DNA of 64,000 nt from Acidovorax sp. SUPP3334 (GTDB lineage: Bacteria > Pseudomonadota > Gammaproteobacteria > Burkholderiales > Burkholderiaceae_C): the NCBI RefSeq assembly GCF_030159055.1, contig NZ_BQXQ01000004.1, positions 113,436-177,435 on the forward strand. The letters run 5' to 3'. Made by a program: the position numbers and the translations under genes. Of this stretch, positions 1 to 7,935 are shown one piece after another. The notes beneath the pieces were generated by a model. It was not told the origin of the DNA, did no database searches, and saw only the letters and a list, made by a program, of their open reading frames with translations. Position 1 is the first letter of the stretch; every line of letters begins with the position of its first letter.

Positions 1-2
1 CA

Positions 3-191
3 CCGATCACGGCAAAGGCTTGCCGCTCCGTGTCCTTCGACGCTTTGGACGCCTTCCATGTGAAGACCGCCGATCAGCGCGGCAAGGGGCCGACCTGGGA
101 GCTGCTGAACAACGCCCTGCACAGCGTGCACCGGGGCGTGCTGGACGCCGAGGTGCTGAAAGCGATGCAGCTTCGCATGGCCGGCCTTTGA
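3..191 (+). CDS. C-terminal fragment of an unidentified protein
   Basis: An open frame enters from the left edge and ends in TGA at 189-191, giving about 62 residues that end in AVLKAMQLRMAGL-like helical sequence (visible end: LKAMQLRMAGL). The frame has the strong third-position GC bias of the neighbouring genes, which is the main reason to call it coding. I do not recognise the family; the segment looks like a soluble helical C-terminus. The gene start lies outside the window. It is followed by a 37-base gap and then the convergent LysR remnant. Other frames in this stretch are also open, so the call is tentative. Confidence 0.4.
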   Translation, partial: PITAKACRSVSFDALDAFHVKTADQRGKGPTWELLNNALHSVHRGVLDAEVLKAMQLRMAGL

Positions 192-228
192 TCCCTCCGC
201 CCGCCCCTCCGCCCGCCATGAGCAGCCG

Positions 229-788
229 TTACGACTGCGGCAGCTGCTCCTTCGGCCTTTCCAGAAAGGCCTGCGCAGCCACGGGCAGGGCTCGGCCGGC
301 GAGGGTCTGCACTTCGATGTCGCGCAGGTCCATGCCCGGGTCGCTCAGAGGCCGCGCCACGATGGCGCCCGCCGCGGCGCCGTCGCGCGTGGCGATCTCG
401 CTGGACACCGACACGCCGCCACCGTGCGCCACGAACACGCCACGCACAGCCGGGGAACGAGCTCGTTGGCGAAGGCGTCCGAGGTGGCGAGCCGCACCTG
501 TCCGGCGCGCAGCCCCAGCAACGAGCCGATCTCGCCCAGCGCGCGCTCGGCGTCCAGCCCGGTGCGCCGCGCATGCGTGGCGAGGATCTCGCCCGCCGCC
601 GTCGGCACCATGCCGCGCGGGTGGCGCTCGAACAGCGGCGTGCCCAGTTGCGCTTCCAGCCCGGCGATCTGCCGGCTCAGGGCCGAGGCGGCCACGTGCA
701 GGCGCGCCGAGGCTTCGGTCAGCGAACCGCACTGCGCCACTTCGAGAAAGTAGCGCAGCGCGGTGTCTTGCAGAAAGTGGGCGCGCAT
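229..788 (-). pseudogene. LysR-family transcriptional regulator, internally deleted and frameshifted
   Basis: Reading from the ATG at 788, the first ~114 residues are a normal LysR winged-helix domain (ALRYFLEVAQCGSLTEASAR, then SALSRQIAGLEAQLGTPLFE) and the beginning of the effector domain. Near position 440-450 the frame shifts. The sequence then resumes with a typical LysR C-terminus (HGGGVSVSSEIATRDG to FLERPKEQLPQS) that stops at 229. Only about 185 residues remain of the ~300 normal for the family, so roughly 115 residues of the ligand-binding domain are missing. An intact homologue would probably have controlled the divergent Bug-type binding-protein gene at 983. DNA binding might persist but inducer sensing should not. 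I treat it as a pseudogene; a sequencing error could explain the frameshift but not the deletion. Confidence 0.8.
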
Positions 789-982
789 GGGGAAAAACAG
801 GAAAAAGGGAAAGAAACCAGGAGGCGTTCGGGGCGAGCCGGGTTTGCCGGGCAAGCTGCAAAGTATGGTCTGCTTTGCCGTCCTGGCAAGGGGGTTTGCC
901 GATTTGCTGGTGGTCAGCCAGAGCGTGGATTCCTAAGATGACCCTTTTGTGGCGGTGTGCGCCACTGAACCGGAGGATTTCC

Positions 983-1966
983 ATGCGATGGGTGAATGTC
1001 GGCCGCTGTTTGTTCGTAGGCTTGTCGTTGGCGGCCCTGGCTGCGGGTGCGCGGGCGCAGGCCTGGCCCAATCACCCGGTTCGCGTGATCGTGCCCTTTC
1101 CGGCCAGCGGGGCCACCGACCTGGTGGCCCGGGTGGTCACCCAGCGGGTGTCGCAGGACCTCGGCCAGCAGATGGTGGTGGACAACCGCCCGGGCGCCGG
1201 CGGCACCATCGGCGCGGCCGAAGCCGCCAAGGCCCCTGCCGACGGCTACACGCTGCTGCTGACCACCAGCAGCACCCACGCGATCTCGCCCCACCTCATG
1301 CCGCGCCTGGCCTACGACGCGCGCAAGGACTTCACGCCCGTGGCCCATGTGGCGGACGCCGCCAGCGTGCTGCTGGTCACGCCCTCGCTGCCGGTGAAGT
1401 CGGTCGCGCAGCTGATCGCCTACGCCAAGGCCCACCCGGGCCAGCTCAACTACGCCAGCAGCGGCAACGGCACCATCGTGCATTTGAACGCGGCAGCCTT
1501 CAGCTCGCAGGCCGGCATCGAGATGACGCACGTGCCCTACAAGGGCACGGCCCAGTCGATTGCCGACCTGGCGACGGGGCAGGTGCACGTGCTGTTCGAC
1601 TCCATTCCCACCGGCATGCCCCATGTGAAGAGCGGCCGCCTGCGGGCCCTGGCCGTGACCAGCGAGCAGCGCAGCGCCCTCGCGCCCGAACTGCCCACGC
1701 TGGCCGAATCCGGCCTGCCGGGCTATTCGTCGGTGACCTGGTTCGGTGTGTACGCGCCCGCCGGCGCGCCGCCCGCACTGGTGGATCGCATCCACCAGGC
1801 GTTCGCGAAAGCCATGCAGGCCCCGGACGTGATCGCCAGCCTGGCCAAGCTGGGCGTGGAGCCTGCAGCGCCCAGCACGCCGGCGCAGTTCTCCGCGATG
1901 GTGCAGGCCGACAGCGCCCGCTGGGCCGCCGTGATCCGCCAGCGCAAGATCACCCTGGAACAATGA
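983..1966 (+). CDS. Tripartite tricarboxylate transporter substrate-binding protein (Bug/TctC family)
   Basis: 327 residues. A Sec signal peptide (hydrophobic run FVGLSLAALAAGARA, cleavage near residue 25) is followed by the family hallmark start WPNHPVRVIVPFPASG and the conserved NRPGAGGTIGA and HVPYKGTAQSI motifs. Such proteins bind a small carboxylate or related metabolite in the periplasm. In this family many copies are orphans, with no TctA/TctB membrane genes nearby, and none are seen here. The ATG at 983 is chosen because GGAGGATTT lies just upstream and it gives a perfect signal peptide; the frame is open much further upstream but that part is antisense to the LysR remnant. It sits 52 bases before the gamma-glutamyltransferase gene and is probably co-transcribed with it. 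The ligand is unknown. Confidence 0.9.
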   Translation: MRWVNVGRCLFVGLSLAALAAGARAQAWPNHPVRVIVPFPASGATDLVARVVTQRVSQDLGQQMVVDNRPGAGGTIGAAEAAKAPADGYTLLLTTSSTHAISPHLMPRLAYDARKDFTPVAHVADAASVLLVTPSLPVKSVAQLIAYAKAHPGQLNYASSGNGTIVHLNAAAFSSQAGIEMTHVPYKGTAQSIADLATGQVHVLFDSIPTGMPHVKSGRLRALAVTSEQRSALAPELPTLAESGLPGYSSVTWFGVYAPAGAPPALVDRIHQAFAKAMQAPDVIASLAKLGVEPAAPSTPAQFSAMVQADSARWAAVIRQRKITLEQ

Positions 1967-2018
1967 GCGGCCTTCGCTTTCAAGCCTTTTGAACGATCAA
2001 GCCACAAGGAGACACACC

Positions 2019-3650
2019 ATGACCGGCCCAAGCACCACCGCCACCCCACCGAACGCCCGCTCCCTCGACTGGGGCCAGCCGTATGCCTCCCAGCGCAGCC
2101 CGGTCATGGGCCGCAACATGGTCTCCGCCTCGCAGCCGCTGGCCGCCCAGGCCGGCCTGTGCATGCTGATGGCGGGCGGCAACGCGGTCGATGCCGCCAT
2201 CGCCACGGCCATGGCGCTGACGGTGGTCGAGCCCACCGGCTGCGGCATCGGCAGCGACGGCTTCGCCATCGTGTGGGACGGCAAGGAGCTGCATGGCCTC
2301 AATGCATCGGGCCGCTCGCCGGCCGCGTGGACGCCCGACTATTTCGCGCAGCGCGGCGGCATTCCCGAAATGGGCTGGAACGCCGTGACCGTGCCCGGCG
2401 CGGTGTCGGCCTGGGTCGCGCTGTCGCGGCGTCTGGGCAAGCTGCCGTTCGCGCAGCTGGCGCAGCCCGCCATCGAGTACGCGCGGGGCGGCTTTCCCGT
2501 CTCGCCCATCATCGCGACGCTGTGGGGCCTGGGCGCGGCCAAGCTGGGGGCGCAGCCGGGCTTTGCCGAATGCTTCATGCCCGGCGGCCGCGCGCCGCAG
2601 GCCGGCGAGATCTTCCGAAGCGATGCGCATGCCAACACGCTGGAGCTGATCGCCGAGACCGAGGGCGAAGCCTTCTACCGCGGCACCCTCGCGCAGCAGA
2701 TGGCCGCCCATTCGAAGGCCCACGGCGGCGCCATGACCGAAGACGACCTGGCCGCCCACCGGGCCGACTGGGTGGGCACGGTGAGCCAGCCCTTCGGCGA
2801 TGCGGTCATCCATGAAATTCCGCCCAACGGCCAGGGCATCGCCGCGCTCATCGCGCTCGGCATGCTCGATGCCGTGAACATCGGCGCGCGGCCCGTGGAC
2901 GACGTGGAGACGGTGCACGCCAGCATCGAGGCCATGAAGCTCGCGCTGGCCGACCTGTACGAACACAACGCCGACATCGACGCCATGCGCATTGCGCCCC
3001 AGGATCTGCTGGACCCGGCCTACCTGCTGGAACGCGCCCGCAGCATCGACCCCGCGCGTGCGGGCGACCCCGGCCATGGCGCGCCGCGCCGCGGGGGCAC
3101 GGTGTACCTGGCCGCGGCCGATGCGTCGGGGATGATGGTCTCGTTCATCCAGTCCAACTACATGGGCTTCGGTTCGGGCGTGGTGGTGCCGGGCACCGGC
3201 ATCAGCCTGCAGAACCGGGGGCATGGCTTCAGCACCGTGCCGGGCCACGCCAACGAAGTGGCGCCGCGCAAGCGCCCGTCGCACACCATCATTCCGGCCT
3301 TCGCCATGCATGCCGACGGTACGCCGCGCATGGCCTTCGGGGTGATGGGCGGCCCTATGCAGTCGCAGGGCCATGTGCAGATGGCCCTGCGCGTGCTGCG
3401 TTATGGCCAGAACCCGCAGGCCGCCGCCGATGCGCCGCGCTGGCGCGTCACGGGCGGCAAGGGCGTGGCCGTGGAGCCGGGGTTCGATCCCGCCGTGCTG
3501 GCCGAGCTGCGCGCGCGCGGGCACGAGGTCACCGTGGAAACGGGCCAGGGCGTGTTCGCGTTCGGCGGCGCGCAGCTCGTGCTGCGCGAAGGCGGCATCT
3601 ACATCGCAGGCTCGGACTCGCGCAAGGACGGGCACGCGGTCGCCTTTTGA
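2019..3650 (+). CDS. Gamma-glutamyltransferase family protein (Ntn hydrolase)
   Basis: 543 residues, matching the family. The N-terminal part has the typical AGLCMLMAGGNAVDAAIATA and VVEPTGCGIGSDGFA motifs. The autocatalytic cleavage site and nucleophile are the GGT at residues 359-361 (Thr361), followed by small-subunit sequence including VMGGPMQSQGHVQ. Members cleave gamma-glutamyl bonds (glutathione) or act as related acylases. There is no signal peptide, so this copy is probably cytoplasmic, unlike periplasmic Ggt. The ATG at 2019 follows AAGGAGA; an in-frame ATG-like start ten codons earlier lacks that spacing. Together with the upstream Bug-type binding protein it looks like a small import-and-hydrolysis unit for an unknown amide or gamma-glutamyl compound. 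Confidence 0.88.
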   Translation: MTGPSTTATPPNARSLDWGQPYASQRSPVMGRNMVSASQPLAAQAGLCMLMAGGNAVDAAIATAMALTVVEPTGCGIGSDGFAIVWDGKELHGLNASGRSPAAWTPDYFAQRGGIPEMGWNAVTVPGAVSAWVALSRRLGKLPFAQLAQPAIEYARGGFPVSPIIATLWGLGAAKLGAQPGFAECFMPGGRAPQAGEIFRSDAHANTLELIAETEGEAFYRGTLAQQMAAHSKAHGGAMTEDDLAAHRADWVGTVSQPFGDAVIHEIPPNGQGIAALIALGMLDAVNIGARPVDDVETVHASIEAMKLALADLYEHNADIDAMRIAPQDLLDPAYLLERARSIDPARAGDPGHGAPRRGGTVYLAAADASGMMVSFIQSNYMGFGSGVVVPGTGISLQNRGHGFSTVPGHANEVAPRKRPSHTIIPAFAMHADGTPRMAFGVMGGPMQSQGHVQMALRVLRYGQNPQAAADAPRWRVTGGKGVAVEPGFDPAVLAELRARGHEVTVETGQGVFAFGGAQLVLREGGIYIAGSDSRKDGHAVAF

Positions 3651-3714
3651 TTTGCTATTGAATCAATAGCACTGAAGGCAATGGATACGGCGGCAGTGGC
3701 ACGAAAGGCTTGAA
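3651..3714 (+). repeat. Extragenic imperfect-palindrome repeat, copy 1
   Basis: Begins TTGCTATT...AATAGCACT and ends GGCTTGAA, about 64 bases. The ends match copies at 23445-23508 and, inverted, 32855-32918; its middle is the most diverged of the three. It fills the gap between the convergent GGT and EamA genes, where the short inverted pair (GCTATT/AATAGC) could fold and serve as a shared terminator. The terminator role is inference. Confidence 0.6.
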
Positions 3715-3743
3715 GCCGCCGATTCAATGCGCTTTGACCCGGT

Positions 3744-4655
3744 TCAGCGGGTTTCGCGAACGGTGAGCCAAGCGCTCGCGGCCCCGCTCAGCGCGATGGC
3801 CGCGATGCCCGCCAGCGACCACAGGTCCGGCACGTGCCGGTACGCCAGCCATCCGGCCAGCATGGCGAAGCCGATCTGGCTGTAGAGAAACGGCGCGATG
3901 GTGACGGGCGTGGTGCGCGCATACGCCTGCAGCAACAGCATGTGCCCCACCGCGCTGGACAGGCCCATGGCGAACATCCCGGCCCACAGCCACGGGTCCG
4001 CGATGGAGGTCCACACGAACGGCACGCCCGCGGACACCAGCGCAGCGGCCAGCCAGCCGGTGTAGAGCTGCGTGGTGGCGGGGCTTTCCTGGCCGGCCAT
4101 CTTGCTGCTGATGACCTGGTAGCCCGTGCCGGTGGCCAGCAGGCACAGCGGCCACAGCATGGCCCAGGTGAAGGCCTCGCCCCCGGGGCGGATGATGGCC
4201 AGCGTGCCCGCCAGCCCCATCGCCACCAGCACCCAGCGCGGTGCGCTCACGCGCTGCTGCAGCCACAGCGCCGCCACCAGGGTGACGCACAGCGGCGTGG
4301 TCGCCACGATGGCCGTGAACTCCGCCAGCGGAAAGTGCTGGATGCTGATGAAGCCGAACAGGCTCGTGGCCGCGAACAACACCGCGCGCAGCGCCTGGAA
4401 GCGCGGCTGCCGCGTGCGCAGCACCGCCACGCCTTCGCGCTGCAGCACGAACGCCGTTGTCAGCACGGCCTGGAACAGGTAGCGCAGCCACAGCGCCATG
4501 AAAAGCGGCACCGCCGTGCTGACCCACTTGGTCGTGGCGTCGAGCACCGCGAAGCACGCGCAGGCCGCCACCGTCAAGCCGATGCCCGCCAGGGCTGCAT
4601 TGCGGCTTCGCAAGGAATGAAGGGACGGTGTGTGCGTGTCCGGCGGCGGTTCCAT
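3744..4655 (-). CDS. EamA/DMT-superfamily transporter
   Basis: 303 residues with ten predicted membrane segments in two EamA halves (about residues 18-150 and 160-295). First-half features include FAVLDATTKW and the LRYLFQAVLTT helix; second-half features include LSSAVGHMLLLQAYART and APFLYSQIGFA. Members export metabolites such as amino acids or purines by proton exchange in the inner membrane; the substrate cannot be read from sequence. The ATG at 4655 starts MEPPPDTH. It lies 59 bases downstream of queA on the same strand and could be translated from the same transcript. It converges with the GGT gene across the repeat at 3651-3714. Confidence 0.88.
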   Translation of the reverse strand: MEPPPDTHTPSLHSLRSRNAALAGIGLTVAACACFAVLDATTKWVSTAVPLFMALWLRYLFQAVLTTAFVLQREGVAVLRTRQPRFQALRAVLFAATSLFGFISIQHFPLAEFTAIVATTPLCVTLVAALWLQQRVSAPRWVLVAMGLAGTLAIIRPGGEAFTWAMLWPLCLLATGTGYQVISSKMAGQESPATTQLYTGWLAAALVSAGVPFVWTSIADPWLWAGMFAMGLSSAVGHMLLLQAYARTTPVTIAPFLYSQIGFAMLAGWLAYRHVPDLWSLAGIAAIALSGAASAWLTVRETR

Positions 4656-4714
4656 GGGACGGGGCGCGCGGTGGGCGCTCGGCTGGCGCTCGGTCGGCTG
4701 GATGTTTTGCGGGG

Positions 4715-5812
4715 TTACCGAGGCGGCTGGGGCCGCTGCAGCAGCATGGCGTCGCCGTAGCTGAAGAAGCGGTAGCCCTGCGCGATGGCATGGCGGTACA
4801 GGCCCATCACGTGCTCGTAGCCCGCGAAGGCGCTCACCAGCATCATCAGCGTGCTCTTGGGCAGGTGGAAGTTGGTGACCAGCACGTCCACCACCCGAAA
4901 GCCGAAACCGGGGGTGATGAAGATCCGCGTGTCGCCCGTGGCCTGGCCGCTCAGCGCCCACGATTCCAGCGTGCGCACGGTCGTCGTGCCCACGGCCACC
5001 ACGCGGCCGCCGCGCTGGCGGCAGCGCTCCAGCGCAGCCAGCGTGGCCAGGGGCACCTCGTACCACTCGCTGTGCATCTGGTGCTCGGCCAGGTTCTCGG
5101 TCTTGACGGGCTGGAAGGTGCCGGCGCCCACGTGCAGCGTGACGCTGGCGCGCTCCACGCCCCGGGCCTCCAGGTCGGCCAGCACGCCCGCATCGAAGTG
5201 CAGCGCCGCCGTGGGCGCGGCCACGGCGCCGGGGGTTCGGGCGAAGACGGTCTGGTAGCGCTGCGCATCCTCGGCCGCATCGGGGTCGTCGCCGCCTTCC
5301 TGCTGGCGCTCGATGTAGGGCGGCAGCGGCAGGTGGCCGTGCCGCTCCATCAGGTCGTAGGGCGTCTCGCCGGCGGGGCCGCGCAGCGCGAAGCGAAACA
5401 GCGGGCCATCGTCCTCGGGCCAGCGCGACAGCAGCGTGGCGTCGAAGCCGCCACCGGCCAGCCCGCCCGCCAGGTGCACCACGGCGCCGGGCAGGGGCTT
5501 CTTGCTCACCTTCATGTGCGCCACCACCTCGTTGCCCGTCAGCACGCGCTCGATCAGCAGCTCCAGCTTGCCGCCGCTGGCCTTTTCGCCGAACACGCGG
5601 GCCTTGACCACGCGCGTGTCGTTGAACACCAGCAGGTCGCCCGCGCGCAGCAGGCCGGGCAGGTCGCGAAAGACCCGGTCGGCCGGCTCGGTGCTGCGGC
5701 CGTCGAGCAGGCGCGAGGCGCTGCGTTCGGGGGCGGGGTGTTGGGCGATGAGCTGCGGGGGCAGCGTGAAGTCGAAATCGCTGAGCGTGAAAACGCGAGG
5801 GCTGGGGGACAT
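4715..5812 (-). CDS. queA: S-adenosylmethionine:tRNA ribosyltransferase-isomerase QueA
   Basis: 365 residues. QueA transfers and isomerises the ribosyl group of S-adenosylmethionine onto preQ1 at tRNA position 34, making epoxyqueuosine. The family start [20 protein letters not shown], the [15 protein letters not shown] motif, [19 protein letters not shown] and the C-terminal [19 protein letters not shown] are all present and in order. The length is normal for proteobacterial QueA. The start at 5812 gives [15 protein letters not shown]; the gene is not adjacent to tgt here. The upstream 160 bases lead into a decayed AraC remnant on the same strand. Confidence 0.97.
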   Translation of the reverse strand: MSPSPRVFTLSDFDFTLPPQLIAQHPAPERSASRLLDGRSTEPADRVFRDLPGLLRAGDLLVFNDTRVVKARVFGEKASGGKLELLIERVLTGNEVVAHMKVSKKPLPGAVVHLAGGLAGGGFDATLLSRWPEDDGPLFRFALRGPAGETPYDLMERHGHLPLPPYIERQQEGGDDPDAAEDAQRYQTVFARTPGAVAAPTAALHFDAGVLADLEARGVERASVTLHVGAGTFQPVKTENLAEHQMHSEWYEVPLATLAALERCRQRGGRVVAVGTTTVRTLESWALSGQATGDTRIFITPGFGFRVVDVLVTNFHLPKSTLMMLVSAFAGYEHVMGLYRHAIAQGYRFFSYGDAMLLQRPQPPR

Positions 5813-5973
5813 GGTGCTTGAGGGCCGGACGAGCCCGTTCCAAGAAAAGAACGATCAAAAACAGCCCGCGATTGTCCCATGGCCCCTGGGGCGGGGTGCG
5901 CCCGCGACCGCCCTGGCGGGCCGAAGCGCCGATCGCTGCGGCTGGTACCAACTGTGCAGCCGCAGGAACGCGA

Positions 5974-6446
5974 TCACCTCGCGTTCTCGCGCTGCAGGTT
6001 GTCCAGCAGCGCCTTGACGGCCTCGAAGCCGCTTTCGTCGAAGGTGAAGTCCAGGTGTTCCTGGAACTGAAAGGGCGCCAGCGCCAGTGGCACGTCTTCC
6101 AGGTCGAGCGGGTCCACGGCCAGCGCGGGCCACAGGAAGCGCTGGCTGAAGTTCACCACCACAGCCAGCGCGTGCCCGGCGGGTGCGGCACCCAGTGCAT
6201 GCGGTGCGGCAGCACGAAGCTCAGGGTTCGCGCGGTGAAGGGCCGCGTCACGCCGCCGATCTGGTGCTGCGTGCTGCCCGCCAGGTTGACCTGGATCTGG
6301 AAATACTCGTGTTTGTGCGGCTGCGTGAGCGGGGCGCGGCCGCTCTGGTCGCGGATGTCGAAATCGAGGTGGCTGGAGCGCTCCACCATCGCGTAGGTGC
6401 GCACGGCGCGGGCGCAATCGTTGCTGGCCCCGGGCATCTTCGGCAT
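5974..6446 (-). pseudogene. AraC-family regulator remnant (N-terminal cupin domain only, frameshifted)
   Basis: From the ATG at 6446 the frame encodes a cupin-type arm (LTQPHKHEYFQIQVNLAGST, FVLPHRMHWVPHPPGTRW), as in AraC-family N-terminal domains. It meets a stop after WLWW near 6153. In another frame the same domain continues (VVNFSQRFLWPALAVDPLDL, ESGFEAVKALLDNLQRENAR) down to about 5974. No AraC helix-turn-helix domain follows; the next bases lead straight into the queA promoter region. One indel plus loss of the C-terminal ~150 residues makes this a non-functional remnant. An alternative is an independent cupin gene with a sequencing error, but the missing DNA-binding domain argues against a working regulator. 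Confidence 0.7.
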
Positions 6447-6525
6447 GGGCGGTACAGGCGGGGTTGCAGGCGGAGTTATGGGCGACGGATGGGCGACCGT
6501 ACGAGCGGCAGTGTGGCGCGAGGCC

Positions 6526-7812
6526 TCAGCGCGGCACCGACGCCATGCCCGTCCACAGCTCGTTCAGGTCCGGAAAGCGCCATTTGTCGGGATCCTCGCG
6601 GCCCACGATCTTCTCCGGGCAGCCGGGCTGGGCCAGATCGACGATTTCGGGCGGAATGCGCAGGTCCGACTTGGTGGAGAAGAACACCTTCACGCGCGGC
6701 GACACGAGCGAGGCGGCCTGCTCCATCACCACGCCGATGCGCCCCGAGGTCAGCCGCACGAGCGAGCCCACGGGGTAGATGCCGATGCTCTTCACGAAGG
6801 CCTGGAACAGGCGCGGGTCGAAGTGCCCATTGGTCCACTCGGCCATGCGCCGCAGCGATTCGGCCGGGTCCCAGCCGCGCTTGTACGGGCGGTCGGACGT
6901 GACGGCGTCGTACACGTCGCAGATCGACGCCATGCGGGCGGTCAGGCTGATCTGCTCGGCCGGCAGGCGGTGCGGGTAACCCGAGCCGTCCATCTTTTCA
7001 TGGTGGTGCAGGCAGGCGTCGAGCACCTCGTCCTCCACGCCGCCACCGCATTCCAGCAGCATGCGATAGCCGTGCTCGGAGTGGCCGCGCACGATGTCGA
7101 ACTCCTCGTCGGTGAGCTGGCCGGGCTTGTTCAGCACCGCCAGCGGAATCGCCGCCTTGCCGATGTCGTGCATCAGCCCCGCCAGGCCGGAGGTGCGGAT
7201 GCGCGCGCTATCGAGGCCGATCTGGCGGCCCAGGGCCACCATGAGCGCGCACACCGCCACCGAATGCATGTAGGTGTAGTCGTCGGCCGTCTTCAGCCGC
7301 GCCAGGCTGATGAGGGCGGAGGGGTGGCGCGTGATCGAATCGGAAATCTCCTGCACCAGGCTGCGCGCATCGCTCGAATCCACGGCGCGGCCCATGCGCG
7401 CCTCGTGGAACATCGACGAGACCGCCTGGCGGGCATGGTTGCAGATCGAGGCCGCATGGCCCAATTCTTCGGCCATCAAGGTCGGGGCGAGCGAACGGAT
7501 GCGCGGGGACGGGGCGGACGCCGGGGCGGGCGCAATCTTCAGGTCCGGCATCTCCTGCAACTCGCTGAAGTCGGTATCCAGCCGTGCCTCGGCCTCTTCG
7601 GGCGACGTGGTGGCCACGTCGGAGGCCACGTCCAGCCCCTTGGAAACGTCGATCCAGACCTCGGCGATGGCGGTGCCGTGGATGCGTGCCAGATCAGCGG
7701 GGTCCTGCAGCACGAAGCCCGTGCGCCAGAAAGGGTGGTCCATCCACGAACCGCAGAACTGATGCAGGTACATGCCCAGGGCAAGATGTTGGACGCTGAT
7801 TCGCTTGAGCAT
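6526..7812 (-). CDS. DUF3391 / HD-GYP domain cyclic-di-GMP phosphodiesterase
   Basis: 428 residues. The N-terminal ~135 residues are a DUF3391-type domain (RISVQHLALGMYLHQFCGSW). The C-terminal half is an HD-GYP domain with the metal pair His215-Asp216 in LMHDIGKAAIP, the HHEKMDGSGYP signature and the ICDVYDAVTSDRPYK motif, all intact. Such proteins hydrolyse c-di-GMP to pGpG/GMP and lower its level, usually favouring motility over biofilm. No membrane segment or receiver domain is present, so it is cytoplasmic. The start at 7812 (MLKRISVQHL) is the first Met that gives the family N-terminus. It is divergent from recG, 123 bases away. The same frame stays open upstream across recG, which I regard as antisense noise. 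Confidence 0.92.
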   Translation of the reverse strand: MLKRISVQHLALGMYLHQFCGSWMDHPFWRTGFVLQDPADLARIHGTAIAEVWIDVSKGLDVASDVATTSPEEAEARLDTDFSELQEMPDLKIAPAPASAPSPRIRSLAPTLMAEELGHAASICNHARQAVSSMFHEARMGRAVDSSDARSLVQEISDSITRHPSALISLARLKTADDYTYMHSVAVCALMVALGRQIGLDSARIRTSGLAGLMHDIGKAAIPLAVLNKPGQLTDEEFDIVRGHSEHGYRMLLECGGGVEDEVLDACLHHHEKMDGSGYPHRLPAEQISLTARMASICDVYDAVTSDRPYKRGWDPAESLRRMAEWTNGHFDPRLFQAFVKSIGIYPVGSLVRLTSGRIGVVMEQAASLVSPRVKVFFSTKSDLRIPPEIVDLAQPGCPEKIVGREDPDKWRFPDLNELWTGMASVPR

Positions 7813-7935
7813 GGGACCGGTGGTAACGCTGGGGCGTCCGCAAAAACCGCCGAACGACGGCGCTGGCATGTTAGCCTTTTCTGCCCATGCCGGTCCTTCC
7901 CTTTTGCGCAATGTTCGCGCCCGCTCCCCTTTGCC

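Noticed and set aside
6397..7935. N-terminal extension of RecG by about 500 codons
   Set aside because: It runs antisense to the HD-GYP gene and lacks similarity to RecG; the ATG at 7936 gives the normal protein.
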